Shown: positions 27,455 to 36,174 of the stretch, piece after piece
Layout of the letters: each line of letters starts with the position of its first letter
Numbering within the stretch: the first letter of the stretch is position 1
Origin: Salinisphaera dokdonensis
Lineage (GTDB): Bacteria > Pseudomonadota > Gammaproteobacteria > Nevskiales > Salinisphaeraceae
Length of the DNA stretch: 64,000 bases
Direction: 5' to 3'
Assembly (NCBI RefSeq): GCF_040361215.1
Contig: NZ_APND01000006.1
Location: 1 to 64,000 of the forward strand
Translations under genes and position numbers: made by a program
Notes under the pieces: model-generated
Seen by the model: only the letters and a program-made list of their open reading frames with translations
Database searches by the model: none
Told to the model about the DNA's origin: nothing

Positions 27455-27922
27455 TCATGCCGCGATTGCCTCGATATCGCTGGCCTCGAGAAAAACCGCA
27501 CACAGCCCCTCGATCATCGTCTGGTCCTCGAATGAGAAGCGCGCCGGTTGCGGGCTGTCGAGATCGAGAACGCCCCAGAGTTGATCGCCCACAACCAGCG
27601 GCACGACCAGTTCCGAACGCGAGGCAGCGTCGCAGGCGATATGGTCGGGCACCGCATGCACATCGTCGACGCGCTGCGTTTGCCGTGTTCGCGCGGCGAC
27701 CCCGCACACACCCTGGTCGAAAGGAATCGGATTGCAGGCCGGCAACCCCTGGAACGGCCCGAGCGCAAGCGTCCGCGGCTGGCGCTGCAGATAGAAGCCG
27801 ACCCAGTTCAGCTCGTCGATCTGTTGCTTGATGAAAGCGCAGGTCTGGGCTGCATTGGTCAGCCAGTCGCGCGTATCCAGTAGCGCTGCCAGTTGGCGTC
27901 GGTGCATCGTGGCGTTCGTCAT
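27455..27922 (-). CDS. msrC: Free methionine-(R)-sulfoxide reductase (GAF fold)
   Basis: A 155-aa cytosolic GAF-domain protein that reduces free methionine-R-sulfoxide. NWVGFY (residues 39-44), LGPFQGLPAC, GVCG and DVHAVPDHIACD give the full family pattern. The three active-site cysteines are C63, C73 and C97. The start at 27922 is chosen; an ATG at 27907 (MHRRQL) is close behind. Upstream in the 5' leader is a terminator-like hairpin (27951-28017). The gene leads a two-gene unit with chaC. Gene name by similarity to E. coli MsrC (YebR). Confidence 0.9.
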   Translation of the reverse strand: MTNATMHRRQLAALLDTRDWLTNAAQTCAFIKQQIDELNWVGFYLQRQPRTLALGPFQGLPACNPIPFDQGVCGVAARTRQTQRVDDVHAVPDHIACDAASRSELVVPLVVGDQLWGVLDLDSPQPARFSFEDQTMIEGLCAVFLEASDIEAIAA

Positions 27923-27950
27923 GGCGCGTGTCGTGTTCTGGGTTACATGT

Positions 27951-28017
27951 AAAAAAGCAGTCGCCGGGTGGCGTACCGGCACGCCAGGTCACGCTTCGCA
28001 TCGCCGCCCGGAGACTG
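27951..28017 (-). promoter_or_regulatory. Terminator-like hairpin in the leader of the fRMsr gene
   Basis: On the minus strand a 16-position stem (arms 28002-28017 and 27958-27973, 14 pairs) encloses a smaller hairpin GGCGT...ACGCC and is followed by six T (27951-27956), then the ATG 28 nt later. Genes on the other side are divergent, so no minus-strand gene upstream needs a terminator. This suggests transcription attenuation of fRMsr-chaC. No known riboswitch consensus was recognised. Confidence 0.5.
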
Positions 28018-28203
28018 TTTCAAGACCATACAAGTCCTCTGACGGGCTGGCTATGCCAAGGCGAGCGCGAGCCGATCCACGCATTACGCAGATGCGTGAG
28101 CTCACCGTTCAGCGGGTCAGAGATGCCCATCGCACCTTGCAGGCAAGTCTATATTTCATAAGCTGGTCAATTGCTCGAATTACGCGGGAGACGATCAACG
28201 CCA

Positions 28204-28845
28204 ATGACCGAATCGAACACGAATACCAGCCTGCACGCGCTGCGTAGCGCCAGCACTGACGAGATCGGCAGCTATTACGACCAATGGGCGGCCGGCTACG
28301 ATACGGATCTGGCTGCTTTCGGCTATCAGGCGCCGCAATGGGTCGCGCGCCATATCGCCGAAGCAGGCGTCACGCTGAACGCCCCGATTCTGGATGCCGG
28401 TTGTGGCACCGGCCTCACGGGGCAGGCGTTGCATGCGCTGGGCTACGACAAAATCAGCGGCGCTGATATTTCTGAAGAATCACTCGCGATCGCCCGTACC
28501 AAAGCCTGCTACGGCACGCTCCAGCGCCAGGACCTGGATCAGCCGCTGGCCTTCGAGGACAACGCCTTCGCCGCAATCGCCTGCGTCGGCACGCTGACCT
28601 ACGTGAAGAATCCACGTGACCTCATGGCGTCGTTCTGCCGTGTCGGTCAGCCGGGCGCGCTGGTCGTCTTCACCCAACGCGACGACTGTTACGACGCGGC
28701 ATTCGCAGCCGCACTCGACTCACAGGTTCAGGCCGGGCGCTGGCGATGCCGGGCGCATACCGGCCCCCACGCCTACCTGCCCGATCATCCGGAATACGGA
28801 CAGGACAGCGCGATCTATCTGGATATCTACGAAGTGCTCGACTGA
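28204..28845 (+). CDS. Class I SAM-dependent methyltransferase
   Basis: A 213-aa methyltransferase. Motif I LDAGCGTGLTG is at residues about 63-73, the acidic post-I residue is in SGADISEESL, and AFAAIACVGTLTYVKN gives motif II. It resembles the 'Williams-Beuren syndrome'-type and tellurite-resistance-like methyltransferases that start with SYYDQWAAGYD. Substrate unknown. The preceding 280 bp is shared with the fRMsr leader on the other strand. DUF4186 follows after 12 bp and is likely in the same transcript. Confidence 0.8.
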   Translation: MTESNTNTSLHALRSASTDEIGSYYDQWAAGYDTDLAAFGYQAPQWVARHIAEAGVTLNAPILDAGCGTGLTGQALHALGYDKISGADISEESLAIARTKACYGTLQRQDLDQPLAFEDNAFAAIACVGTLTYVKNPRDLMASFCRVGQPGALVVFTQRDDCYDAAFAAALDSQVQAGRWRCRAHTGPHAYLPDHPEYGQDSAIYLDIYEVLD

Positions 28846-28857
28846 GCCAATCGCATC

Positions 28858-29229
28858 ATGCGAGACCTCGACAACCTGTTTGCCGGTCTGGCGCGCTCGC
28901 GTTTTCGTAGCCGCTTCAAGCTCGGCCGGCGCGAAGCGGCATATCTGGAAAAACGCGGCCTTAAAACGGTGCGCGAGCACGCCGATAAATTCGTCGCCGA
29001 GCGGCTCGCGCCGGCACACCCTACAAACGACGGCCGCCAGACTCCGATGCGCAATCACCCGGTATTCATCGCTCAGCATGCAACCGGCACCTGCTGCCGC
29101 GGTTGCCTGGCGCGCTGGCATGGGCTGCCCCGTGACGTCGAGCTGACTGGACAGGAGCAGCAATACGTCGTGGACGTGATCGAGCGTTGGCTGCGCGGTC
29201 AGGCGCGCGCTGGCGCCGATAGCCAATAG
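28858..29229 (+). CDS. DUF4186 family protein
   Basis: A 123-aa cytosolic protein matching DUF4186 well: RSRFKLGRREAAYLEKRG (first third), then the hallmark TPMRNHPVFIAQHATGTCCRGC (in two blocks around residues 62-83) and KWH-like ARWHGLPR. Two adjacent Cys and a third form a CCxxC group that may bind metal. The function is unknown. It is co-oriented with and 12 bp behind the methyltransferase. Confidence 0.85.
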   Translation: MRDLDNLFAGLARSRFRSRFKLGRREAAYLEKRGLKTVREHADKFVAERLAPAHPTNDGRQTPMRNHPVFIAQHATGTCCRGCLARWHGLPRDVELTGQEQQYVVDVIERWLRGQARAGADSQ

Positions 29230-29357
29230 CCCTCGCCCGGCAACGCCCCGGAAGCACGGCCAATCAAGCGGGCCCGACAATTGTCGCCTGCCATCCATAC
29301 GGTGGTCGTGCGAAAGTAGGGGTACACGCATGTTCTGAAATCGACAAGGAGTACGTC

Positions 29358-29879
29358 ATGACGCTGGACCCCGACCTGCAAGCCCTAAGCGACAAGATCG
29401 ACGGCCTGAGCGGGCTTGGCGACAAGGCGCACTTCTCGCCGGCACAGCAAGGCCTGCTCAACGACGCACTCGATCGCTCCCAGAAAGAGCGCCAGCATGG
29501 TGCGCCGCCGGCCAGTCACTTCCGCCAGGAACTCGATTTCTTCGTGGTCTGTCTCGGTTATGGCCTCGTCGCCTTTGCCGCGCTGGTGATGTTGCGCTGG
29601 TCCAGCGAGGCACCACTGGGCGGTCCCGGCGTATTCGGCCTGGCCTTTCTCGCCGGTGTAAGCGGCGCACTGTTCCGCGATTTCTATGCCCGCCCGAAGA
29701 GCACCCATGCCCGCGGGCTCGTGCTCGTACTGTCGGGATTCGTGGTGCTGGCAGCCTTGATCGCGCTGACCGCGGCGCATGCCATCGGCGGCGTACTCGG
29801 CATCGTGCTTGGTGCGATTTTCTTCCGGGCCATCGAACGTCGACGCAGCAGTACGGCAGCCCCCGTGACGGATTCCTAG
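29358..29879 (+). CDS. Hypothetical small membrane protein
   Basis: A 173-aa protein not assigned to a family. AAGGAG sits 7 bases before the ATG. The N-terminal ~65 residues are soluble and charged (a helix-rich LQALSDKIDGLSGLGD segment), followed by four hydrophobic helices (about 70-90, 98-115, 125-145, 147-163) and a basic, Ser/Thr-rich tail. Helices 2-3 carry small residues (GVSGALFRD). It may be a membrane-associated accessory protein. It has its own bidirectional terminator. Confidence 0.65.
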   Translation: MTLDPDLQALSDKIDGLSGLGDKAHFSPAQQGLLNDALDRSQKERQHGAPPASHFRQELDFFVVCLGYGLVAFAALVMLRWSSEAPLGGPGVFGLAFLAGVSGALFRDFYARPKSTHARGLVLVLSGFVVLAALIALTAAHAIGGVLGIVLGAIFFRAIERRRSSTAAPVTDS

Positions 29880-29939
29880 GCCGACTAAAGATCATGGGTA
29901 TGCGCGGCGTACCCGGCCCGTCCCAAACCAACCACGCAT

Positions 29940-29971
29940 AAAAAAGGCGGAGCCATTGGCTCCGCCTTTTT
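29940..29971. terminator. Bidirectional terminator
   Basis: GGCGGAGC, loop CATTG, GCTCCGCC, flanked by six A on the left and five T on the right. It serves the plus-strand membrane protein (stop 29879) and the minus-strand isocitrate lyase (stop 30023). Confidence 0.92.
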
Positions 29972-30022
29972 CGTGTTCGCGGCCGCGGCCGCGAATCGGA
30001 CAATGATGTCCCGTCGCGGCGT

Positions 30023-31621
30023 CTAGCCGAACTGGTTCATCGTGTTGTCCTTGCCACCAGCCTTCAGCGCGCTTTCACGCGAGAAGAATTCCTTGTGGTC
30101 ATCACCGATGTTGGAACCGGCCATGTCCTGGTGCTTCACGGTGGCGATGCCTTCACGCAGTTCCTTGCGCTGCACACCCTTCACGTAGGCAAGCATGCCT
30201 TCATCACCGAAGTAGCCCTTGGAGAGCTGATCGGTCGACAGGGCCGCCGTGTGGTAGGTCGGCAACGTGATCAGGTGATGGAAGATACCGGCCTTGGCGG
30301 CGCCTTCCTTCTGGAAATCACGCGTCCATTCGTCGGCAACCTGACCCAACTCGGTGTCGTCGTACTTGACGTCCATGAGGTTGTCGCGATCGTAGGCCGA
30401 AACGTCCTTGCCTTCCTCGGACCACGCGTCGTAGACCTGCTGGCGGAAGTTGAGCGTCCAGTTGAACGACGGGCTGTTGTTATAGACCAGCTTGGCGTTC
30501 GGCACTTCCTCGCGGATACGGTCGACCATGCCCGCGATCTGCTTCACGTGCGGCTTCTCGGTCTCGATCCAGAGCAGATCGGCACCGTTCTGCAGGCTGG
30601 CGATGCAATCCATGACCACACGGTCTTCGCCGGTGCCCTTGCGGAACTCGAACAGACCGGAGGCCAGACGCTGCAGGCGCACGAGCTTGCCGCTCTGCTT
30701 GATCACGACGTCGTTCGGATTGATTTCCGAAGCGTCCTTGATCTCTTCGCCAGCGATGAAGCTGTTGTACTGGTCGCCCAGGTCGCCCGGCTCGTTGGAG
30801 ACCGCGATCTGCTGGGTCAGGCCCGCACCCAGGCTGTCGGTACGGGCGACGATGATGCCGTCGTCCACACCCATTTCCAGGAACGCATAGCGCACGGCGT
30901 TGATCTTGGCCAGGAATTGCGAATGCGGAACCGTGACCTTGCCGTCCTGATGGCCGCACTGCTTGACGTCCGAAACCTGATTCTCCAGCTGGATCGCGCA
31001 GGCGCCCGCCTCGATCATCTTCTTGGCCAGCAGGTAGGTGGCCTCTTCGTTGCCGAAACCGGCATCGATATCGGCGATGATCGGAATGACGTGGGTCTCG
31101 AAGTTGTCGATCTTCTCCTGCGCCTTCTTGGCCGCGACGTCGTCGCCGGCTTCCTTGGCTTCTTCCAGGTCACGGAAGTAGTGGTTCAGTTCCCACGCGT
31201 CGGCCTGCTTGAGGAAGGTGTACAGCTCTTCGATCAGCATCGGCACGGTGGTCTTCTCGTGCATGGACTGATCCGGCAGCGGGCCGAACTCGGAGCGCAG
31301 CGCTGCAACCATCCAGCCGGACAGATACAGATAGCTCTTCTTCATGGTGCCGAAGTGCTTCTTGATCGAGATGGCCTTCTGCTGACCGATGAAGCCGTGC
31401 CAGCAACCCAGCGACTGGGTGTACTGCGACGAGTCCTTGTCGTAGGCGGCCATGTCTTCGCGCATGATCTTCGCCGTGTACTTCGCGATGTCCAGGCCCG
31501 TGTGGAAGCGGTTCTGAGCGCGCATGCGCGCAGCATGTTCCGGGTTGATGGCAGCCCAGGCGCTACCCTGCGCCTGGCGCAGCGACGCGATGGCATCAAC
31601 GTCGTTGGAATACTGGGACAT
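30023..31621 (-). CDS. aceA: Isocitrate lyase
   Basis: A 532-aa glyoxylate-shunt enzyme that cleaves isocitrate to glyoxylate and succinate, needed for growth on C2 units and fatty acids. The active-site motif KQCGH is at residues 220-224 (C222), as in the Pseudomonas-type ICL, whose length (531 aa) it matches. DIDAGFGNEEATYLLAKK and ARTDSLGAG are typical. The start at 31621 has AGAGGA seven bases upstream; a longer open frame to 31747 is not supported. Malate synthase is not in the window. A 7-bp inverted repeat (31763-31781) lies in its promoter region. Confidence 0.95.
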   Translation of the reverse strand: MSQYSNDVDAIASLRQAQGSAWAAINPEHAARMRAQNRFHTGLDIAKYTAKIMREDMAAYDKDSSQYTQSLGCWHGFIGQQKAISIKKHFGTMKKSYLYLSGWMVAALRSEFGPLPDQSMHEKTTVPMLIEELYTFLKQADAWELNHYFRDLEEAKEAGDDVAAKKAQEKIDNFETHVIPIIADIDAGFGNEEATYLLAKKMIEAGACAIQLENQVSDVKQCGHQDGKVTVPHSQFLAKINAVRYAFLEMGVDDGIIVARTDSLGAGLTQQIAVSNEPGDLGDQYNSFIAGEEIKDASEINPNDVVIKQSGKLVRLQRLASGLFEFRKGTGEDRVVMDCIASLQNGADLLWIETEKPHVKQIAGMVDRIREEVPNAKLVYNNSPSFNWTLNFRQQVYDAWSEEGKDVSAYDRDNLMDVKYDDTELGQVADEWTRDFQKEGAAKAGIFHHLITLPTYHTAALSTDQLSKGYFGDEGMLAYVKGVQRKELREGIATVKHQDMAGSNIGDDHKEFFSRESALKAGGKDNTMNQFG

Positions 31622-31762
31622 GGTCAATCCTCTCGCTATGAATGTGGATACCGATACCCACGACAGCCTGCCACGTCGGCACCCCGATCTGTCGTAACGT
31701 TCGGTTGCCGCGCATTCTAGGCATCCCTCGCGAATACGAACAGTCAATATCGGTGATATCGG

Positions 31763-31781
31763 ACATTCATCGCGTGAATGT
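31763..31781. promoter_or_regulatory. Inverted repeat in the isocitrate lyase upstream region
   Basis: ACATTCA, five bases, TGAATGT. It lies 142 bp upstream of the aceA start. Two copies of GATATCGG/ATATCGG precede it. It is a candidate operator, and the regulator is unknown. The rest of 31622-31979 (358 bp) holds no other clear feature. Confidence 0.4.
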
Positions 31782-31979
31782 TAGTAAGCATCGACACCAT
31801 GTGATGGCGCTAGCGTTATTCCGTAGTCCTTCGCGCCGCCTTACTAGAGCGGTCAGGCGTCGTGAACTCCCGGCTGGCACCCATGCAAAAGTCGGCCACC
31901 GAGAGGCGATAGATGACATCAAGTCCACGGACTCGCTGACAATGCGCCGCTCATGCCCGTCATCACGCTATTAGAGCCA

Positions 31980-32660
31980 TCATTTAACGACGACATAGCG
32001 CGCATCAGCGACGCAATAAGCCTCGCGCCATGGCTTGAGGCGCCGGTACTCGGCTCCGCGCACGCGATTCATCTGCTCTTGCAGGCTGAGGCATTTGCCG
32101 TGCAGCCGTTTTTTCTCCGCAGCGCGACAACGGCGATAGCGGATCGACCCGTAACCGAACGGTTCGCAGTTCCGAATGACTACCGAAACGCCGGGCGTCG
32201 ACTGATGCCGCTGGGCGTGGGGTGCGCCGGGTTTACGAATCATCACTTGGGTCGAGCGGCCGATTGATGCCGCGTAGCGCTGCATGTCCCCGCAGGCGCT
32301 GGCCTGCAAACCCCAGTGCTGCCCCTGCGTGTTCTGTTCCGTCCAGTAGCGACAAGTCTTCTCTAGTGCGGCAAGGCGGGCCCGCTGCTCGTCGCGGGAT
32401 CCCGTCGCCGAGAATCCGCGGGGCTGCGACCGGTAGGCCGACATGGCTGGCGCGTTGGACCGCATCACGGCCGGCGCAGATGGCTGCGCGCGTAACGCCG
32501 GTCGCGGCGCCTCCTGAGCTTCTGCGCGCAGAGACTCGTCGCGCCATCGTGTATCCGAGCCCGCCATATAGAACAGCCCCGCCAACACGCTCACCACGAG
32601 TACTACGGCCATGATAGCGGGCTCCAGCATTCCCTCTCCGGCCGCATGACGACGTTTCAT
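31980..32660 (-). CDS. Hypothetical cysteine-containing membrane-anchored protein
   Basis: A 226-aa protein starting at 32660 with GGAG seven bases upstream. Residues ~12-32 form a single N-terminal hydrophobic helix (MLEPAIMAVVLVVSVLAG), so the rest is probably periplasmic. The linker to residue ~90 is low-complexity (Ala/Pro/Arg). The C-terminal ~130 residues are basic and contain six Cys (CRYW, SACGD, RNCEPF, RRCRA, GKCLS, AYCVAD), which may form disulfides. Family not recognised. Cys-rich lysozyme-inhibitor or peptidoglycan-associated domains are conceivable. Divergent from the SDR gene. Confidence 0.6.
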   Translation of the reverse strand: MKRRHAAGEGMLEPAIMAVVLVVSVLAGLFYMAGSDTRWRDESLRAEAQEAPRPALRAQPSAPAVMRSNAPAMSAYRSQPRGFSATGSRDEQRARLAALEKTCRYWTEQNTQGQHWGLQASACGDMQRYAASIGRSTQVMIRKPGAPHAQRHQSTPGVSVVIRNCEPFGYGSIRYRRCRAAEKKRLHGKCLSLQEQMNRVRGAEYRRLKPWREAYCVADARYVVVK

Positions 32661-32858
32661 CGCTACACTCCAGGCGATGCTGAACACTTCCAAGTTTTCG
32701 GCGAAGACGAGCGATTCTTTATCCCAGCTCAGCGACCGATCGCACGACGCCCGCCCTTTTTGTAGCCAGAAATTACGACGATAGGCCGGAAACTCGCGGT
32801 GTGGTGCAATGAGTCCAGTCATCGCCCAGGCGACGCAAAAAAAGGCAGCCCCAACTCC

Positions 32859-33686
32859 ATGGCAAAACAAGCGCGTTACTACCAAGACAAGATCGCCGTC
32901 GTCACCGGTGCCGGCTCGGGCATCGGCCGTGCGATCGCACAGCGGCTCGCGACCCATGGGGCGCGCGTTCACTGCGCGGATATCGACGGCGAGGCGGCGC
33001 AGTCGGTCGCTGCGGGCCTGTCGAACGCCCAGGCCTATACGCTCGACGTGGCAGACAGCGACGCGGTCGCGGCGTTTGCCGCCGAGATCTATGCCTCGGA
33101 TGGGCGCGTCGATCTGTTGTTCAACAACGCGGGTATCGGCCATGCCGGGTTGATCGCGGATAGTGAATTGGACGATTGGCGCCGCCAGCTGGACATCAAC
33201 GTGATGGGCGTCGTACACGGCCTGCACGCTTTCCTGCCGCGAATGCAGGCGCAACCCGGCACTTCACACATCATCAATACGGCCTCGGCGGCCGGCCTGA
33301 TCGCACTGCCCCGCATGGCGCCCTACTGTGCGGCCAAACACGCGGTCGTCGGGCTGTCGCAGTCGCTCGCGGCGGAACTGCACGATAGCCCGATCGGCGT
33401 GACGATCCTGTGCCCCGGCACCATCAACACGGCCATCGTCGAGCGCACGCAGATGCGCGGCAACGCGCTGAAGAACCAGGCGCGTGCGGTATCGCATTAC
33501 GCAAGAAAAGGCGCTTCGCCCGATCAGGTTGCAGAAGACGTACTGCACGATGTCCGCAAGGGCCGGTTGTTCTGTGTCACACCGCGCAGCGAGGTCGGCC
33601 TCGGCTGGTTGGCGCAACGGATTTCACCGGCCTTCACCCACCGGTTACTGCGTCATCGCATTCGCGCACTGCTCGGCGCGCCATGA
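32859..33686 (+). CDS. Short-chain dehydrogenase/reductase
   Basis: A 275-aa classical SDR. The cofactor motif TGAGSGIGR is at residues 16-24, NNAG near 92, the catalytic Ser in NTASAAG (about 145), and YCAAK gives Tyr/Lys near 158-162. The C-terminal region (LLRHRIRALL) is basic and hydrophobic and could touch the membrane. Family members with this tail reduce or oxidise hydroxy compounds of lipid or steroid type. The start at 32859 puts the nucleotide motif near the N terminus. Substrate unknown. Confidence 0.85.
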   Translation: MAKQARYYQDKIAVVTGAGSGIGRAIAQRLATHGARVHCADIDGEAAQSVAAGLSNAQAYTLDVADSDAVAAFAAEIYASDGRVDLLFNNAGIGHAGLIADSELDDWRRQLDINVMGVVHGLHAFLPRMQAQPGTSHIINTASAAGLIALPRMAPYCAAKHAVVGLSQSLAAELHDSPIGVTILCPGTINTAIVERTQMRGNALKNQARAVSHYARKGASPDQVAEDVLHDVRKGRLFCVTPRSEVGLGWLAQRISPAFTHRLLRHRIRALLGAP

Positions 33687-33717
33687 CACACCGTTCGCGG
33701 ACAGCGACCGTAATCAG

Positions 33718-34797
33718 TCAGCGTGAGCCCTCACGCGCCAGAATCGCGCGCTTGCGCTCGACGCCCCAGCGATAGCCCGACAGGCTGCCGTCGGTACGTA
33801 CCACCCGATGGCAGGGAATCGCCAGCGCCAGATGGTTCGCGCCGCAGACGCCGGCCACGGCACGAACCGCTTTCGGCGCATCGATACGCCGGGCGATCTC
33901 GGCGTAGCTGGCAGTCTCGCCGACCGGTATCGCGCAGAGCGCCTGCCAGACGCGCTGCTGAAAGACTGTGCCCTGGATATCGAGCGGCAGATCCAACCCG
34001 GCTGTCGGCGTTTCGACAAAACCAATTACCTGCGCCACGTGGCGCTCGAACAACGTATCTGCACCGATCAGTTCTGCATGCGGAAATCGAGCCTGCAGGG
34101 CTTCAACGAGCGGTTCGGGCGTGTCACCTAGCGTAATGGCACATACGCCGCGCTCGGTTCCGGCTACGAGAACCGAGCCGAGCGTGCACTCACCCACCGC
34201 AAAGCGGATCGACTCATCCGCCCCGCCCGCGCGATACGCCCGGGCCGGCATGCCCAGCGCCCTATCCGCGTTGCCACTGAAGTGTCCACTGGAACTGTAG
34301 CCGGCGGCAAAGAGTGCGTCCGTCACCGGCGCGCCGCTTTCCAGCGCCTCACGCAAGCGTCCCTCTCGCCAGGCACGCGCGTACTGGTGCGGGGTAAGCC
34401 CGGTGGCGCGCTTGAAAAGACGCTGAAAATGATAGGCGCTGACACCCGCGGCGGCCGCGATATCGTCGAGAGCTGGGATCGTCTCGCTGGTCTCGATCAG
34501 ACGGCAGGCGCGCACCACTCTGGCAATATCGGCCTGCGCGCCCGAACGTTCGCTCGGGCGACAGCGCTTGCAGGGCCGATAGCCAGCCTGCTCTGCGTCC
34601 TCGGCCGAGGCATGAAAGACCACGTTCTTGCGCCGCGGCAGGCGCGAGCGGCAGCTCGGCCGGCAGTAGATTCCGGTCGTCCGAACGGCGTAGACGAAGC
34701 TGCCGTCGGCTGCCGCATCATCGTCCACCACAGCTCGCCAGCGAGCTGCCTGCGTGGCCGCGTCAACTGTGTTGCCCTGTTCGCTGTTTTCGTTCAT
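33718..34797 (-). CDS. ada: Ada: O6-methylguanine-DNA methyltransferase / AraC-type regulator
   Basis: A 359-aa adaptive-response protein. The N-terminal Zn domain has C45, C49, C76 and C79 (YCRPSC, CKRC), of which C45 corresponds to the Cys that accepts methyl from phosphotriesters. An AraC-type HTH follows (PALDDIAAAAGVSAYHFQR, residues about 110-128). The C-terminal O6-alkylguanine transferase domain keeps the catalytic C329 in PCHRVV. The domain order and length match E. coli Ada (354 aa). It acts both as repair enzyme and as activator after methylation. It overlaps no other gene and is not linked to alkB or alkA here. Confidence 0.95.
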   Translation of the reverse strand: MNENSEQGNTVDAATQAARWRAVVDDDAAADGSFVYAVRTTGIYCRPSCRSRLPRRKNVVFHASAEDAEQAGYRPCKRCRPSERSGAQADIARVVRACRLIETSETIPALDDIAAAAGVSAYHFQRLFKRATGLTPHQYARAWREGRLREALESGAPVTDALFAAGYSSSGHFSGNADRALGMPARAYRAGGADESIRFAVGECTLGSVLVAGTERGVCAITLGDTPEPLVEALQARFPHAELIGADTLFERHVAQVIGFVETPTAGLDLPLDIQGTVFQQRVWQALCAIPVGETASYAEIARRIDAPKAVRAVAGVCGANHLALAIPCHRVVRTDGSLSGYRWGVERKRAILAREGSR

Positions 34798-35246
34798 CGG
34801 CTCACCCGGTCGGTGGACTGCAGGGGCCCAGCATAATTCCAGACGGCGCCGCCTGGCGCTCGGAATATTGCGGTTTCATTCACCCCCATCAAAGTGAACA
34901 CACGGCGCCTGTCTCCGGGCGAACGCGAGCGAGGCGAATTGTTGGCAGATTACGCCATGATCTTCGTATGCATCGAGACTGATCCGCCTACGTGCGTGTG
35001 TCTGCTCACTCTGTATCGAACGTCGGCGCCGCAACGTATATCGTCGATCGCAGGCCCCAGAGACAAAGATTGCCGGCCCAATGGTTATCGTGATATTCCA
35101 ACGAAAGCGGTCTGTATGGCGAAGACCGCGCCGTCGGCCACGATTTCATGACAAAGAGCGGGTCGAGGGGGGAGCAAATCGCGTTCCGGTGGCAATACCG
35201 CCATCGGCGCTATCGCAGAATAATCAGAAAATATGAGGAGAGTGCG
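34798..35246. other. Intergenic region between ada and OmpA-like gene
   Basis: About 450 bp between divergent genes. It should contain the ada promoter and that of the lipoprotein. I see no ORF with a plausible start and no clear Ada box. Confidence 0.4.
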
Positions 35247-35918
35247 ATGAAGGAGCTTCAGAATGGGTGCCGCCTGGCCATCGCGGGCGTTGCTGCGCTT
35301 GCGCTGTTCGGTTGTGCTTCCAGCCCCGACACGGCCGAGTCCGAACCCGGCTATTACGTCACCAACCCCGACGGCGAAGTCTACAAGGACGCGGCCGGCA
35401 ACTGCTGGCACGCGCCAAATGTCGAAAAGAACGAGATGCGTGAAGAATGCGGTGACCAGGTCGCACAAACCGACGGCGATGACGACGGCGACGGTGTGCC
35501 CAATTCGCGCGATCGCTGCCCGGGTACGCCAATGGGCACACAGGTCGACGCACGCGGCTGCCCGATCGAGAAACAGGCGCCGATCGTGCTGAAGGGTGTG
35601 ACCTTCGAGTTCGATTCCGCACGGCTTACCGCACAGGCTGAAAGCCGGCTCGATAATGTGGCCGAGGCGCTGCAGTCGTCTGAGTCCATGCAGGTCCGCG
35701 TGTCCGGACATACCGACAGCACCGGTTCCGATGCCTACAACGAAACGTTGTCGCAGAACCGTGCCGATTCGGTGAAGCGCTATCTCGTCAACGAAGGGAT
35801 CGACGGCTCGCGCATGACCACGCGCGGCTATGGCGAAAGTCGCCCTGTGGCCACCAACGAAACTGCGGCGGGCCGAGCCCAGAACCGGCGGGTGGAACTG
35901 GATGTGATGGGACAGTAA
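35247..35918 (+). CDS. OmpA-family outer-membrane lipoprotein
   Basis: A 223-aa lipoprotein. GAGGAG precedes the ATG by six bases. The signal peptide ends at lipobox ALFGC near residue 26. A short region with two Cys (GNCWH, REECGDQ) follows, then a thrombospondin type 3-like calcium repeat (DGDDDGDGVPNSRDRCPGTP, about residues 76-95), then a C-terminal OmpA domain (residues ~115-222) with FEFDSARLT, GHTDSTGSD and NRRVELDV. The domain binds peptidoglycan and tethers the outer membrane to the wall, as in Pal/OprF. Followed by a strong terminator. Confidence 0.9.
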   Translation: MKELQNGCRLAIAGVAALALFGCASSPDTAESEPGYYVTNPDGEVYKDAAGNCWHAPNVEKNEMREECGDQVAQTDGDDDGDGVPNSRDRCPGTPMGTQVDARGCPIEKQAPIVLKGVTFEFDSARLTAQAESRLDNVAEALQSSESMQVRVSGHTDSTGSDAYNETLSQNRADSVKRYLVNEGIDGSRMTTRGYGESRPVATNETAAGRAQNRRVELDVMGQ

Positions 35919-35941
35919 TCGTCGGCCGCGGCGGCAAAATG

Positions 35942-35972
35942 GCCTGACATGCCTTTGGCGTGTCGGGCTTTT
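35942..35972 (+). terminator. Terminator of OmpA-like gene
   Basis: GCCTGACATGCC, loop TTT, GGCGTGTCGGGC, then seven T, 24 bp after the stop. All arm positions pair, two as G-U. Confidence 0.9.
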
Positions 35973-36174
35973 TTTATTCGAAGCGTAAAGTTACGAGCAA
36001 TACATGCCGGACAGTCGCGAGCGTTTTTGTGCAAACGTTCAGTTTTCGTGCACGGGGCCGATTCTTGTAGAGGCCGGGTGCGAAATGGAGAGGTCGGCCG
36101 CGTCGCCGAATTACGCACCGCGAGACACCGCCTGTCGATAGTCCACGGGCTGCAACTCACGCAACTCGACCCGT

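Noticed and set aside
30095..31720. 541-aa plus-strand open frame opposite isocitrate lyase
   Set aside because: Antisense shadow; composition is repetitive Asp/His/Val/Leu, and the minus strand encodes a complete enzyme.
34798..35246. Ada-box operator for ada autoregulation
   Set aside because: No clear A-box/B-box pattern found by eye in the upstream region.
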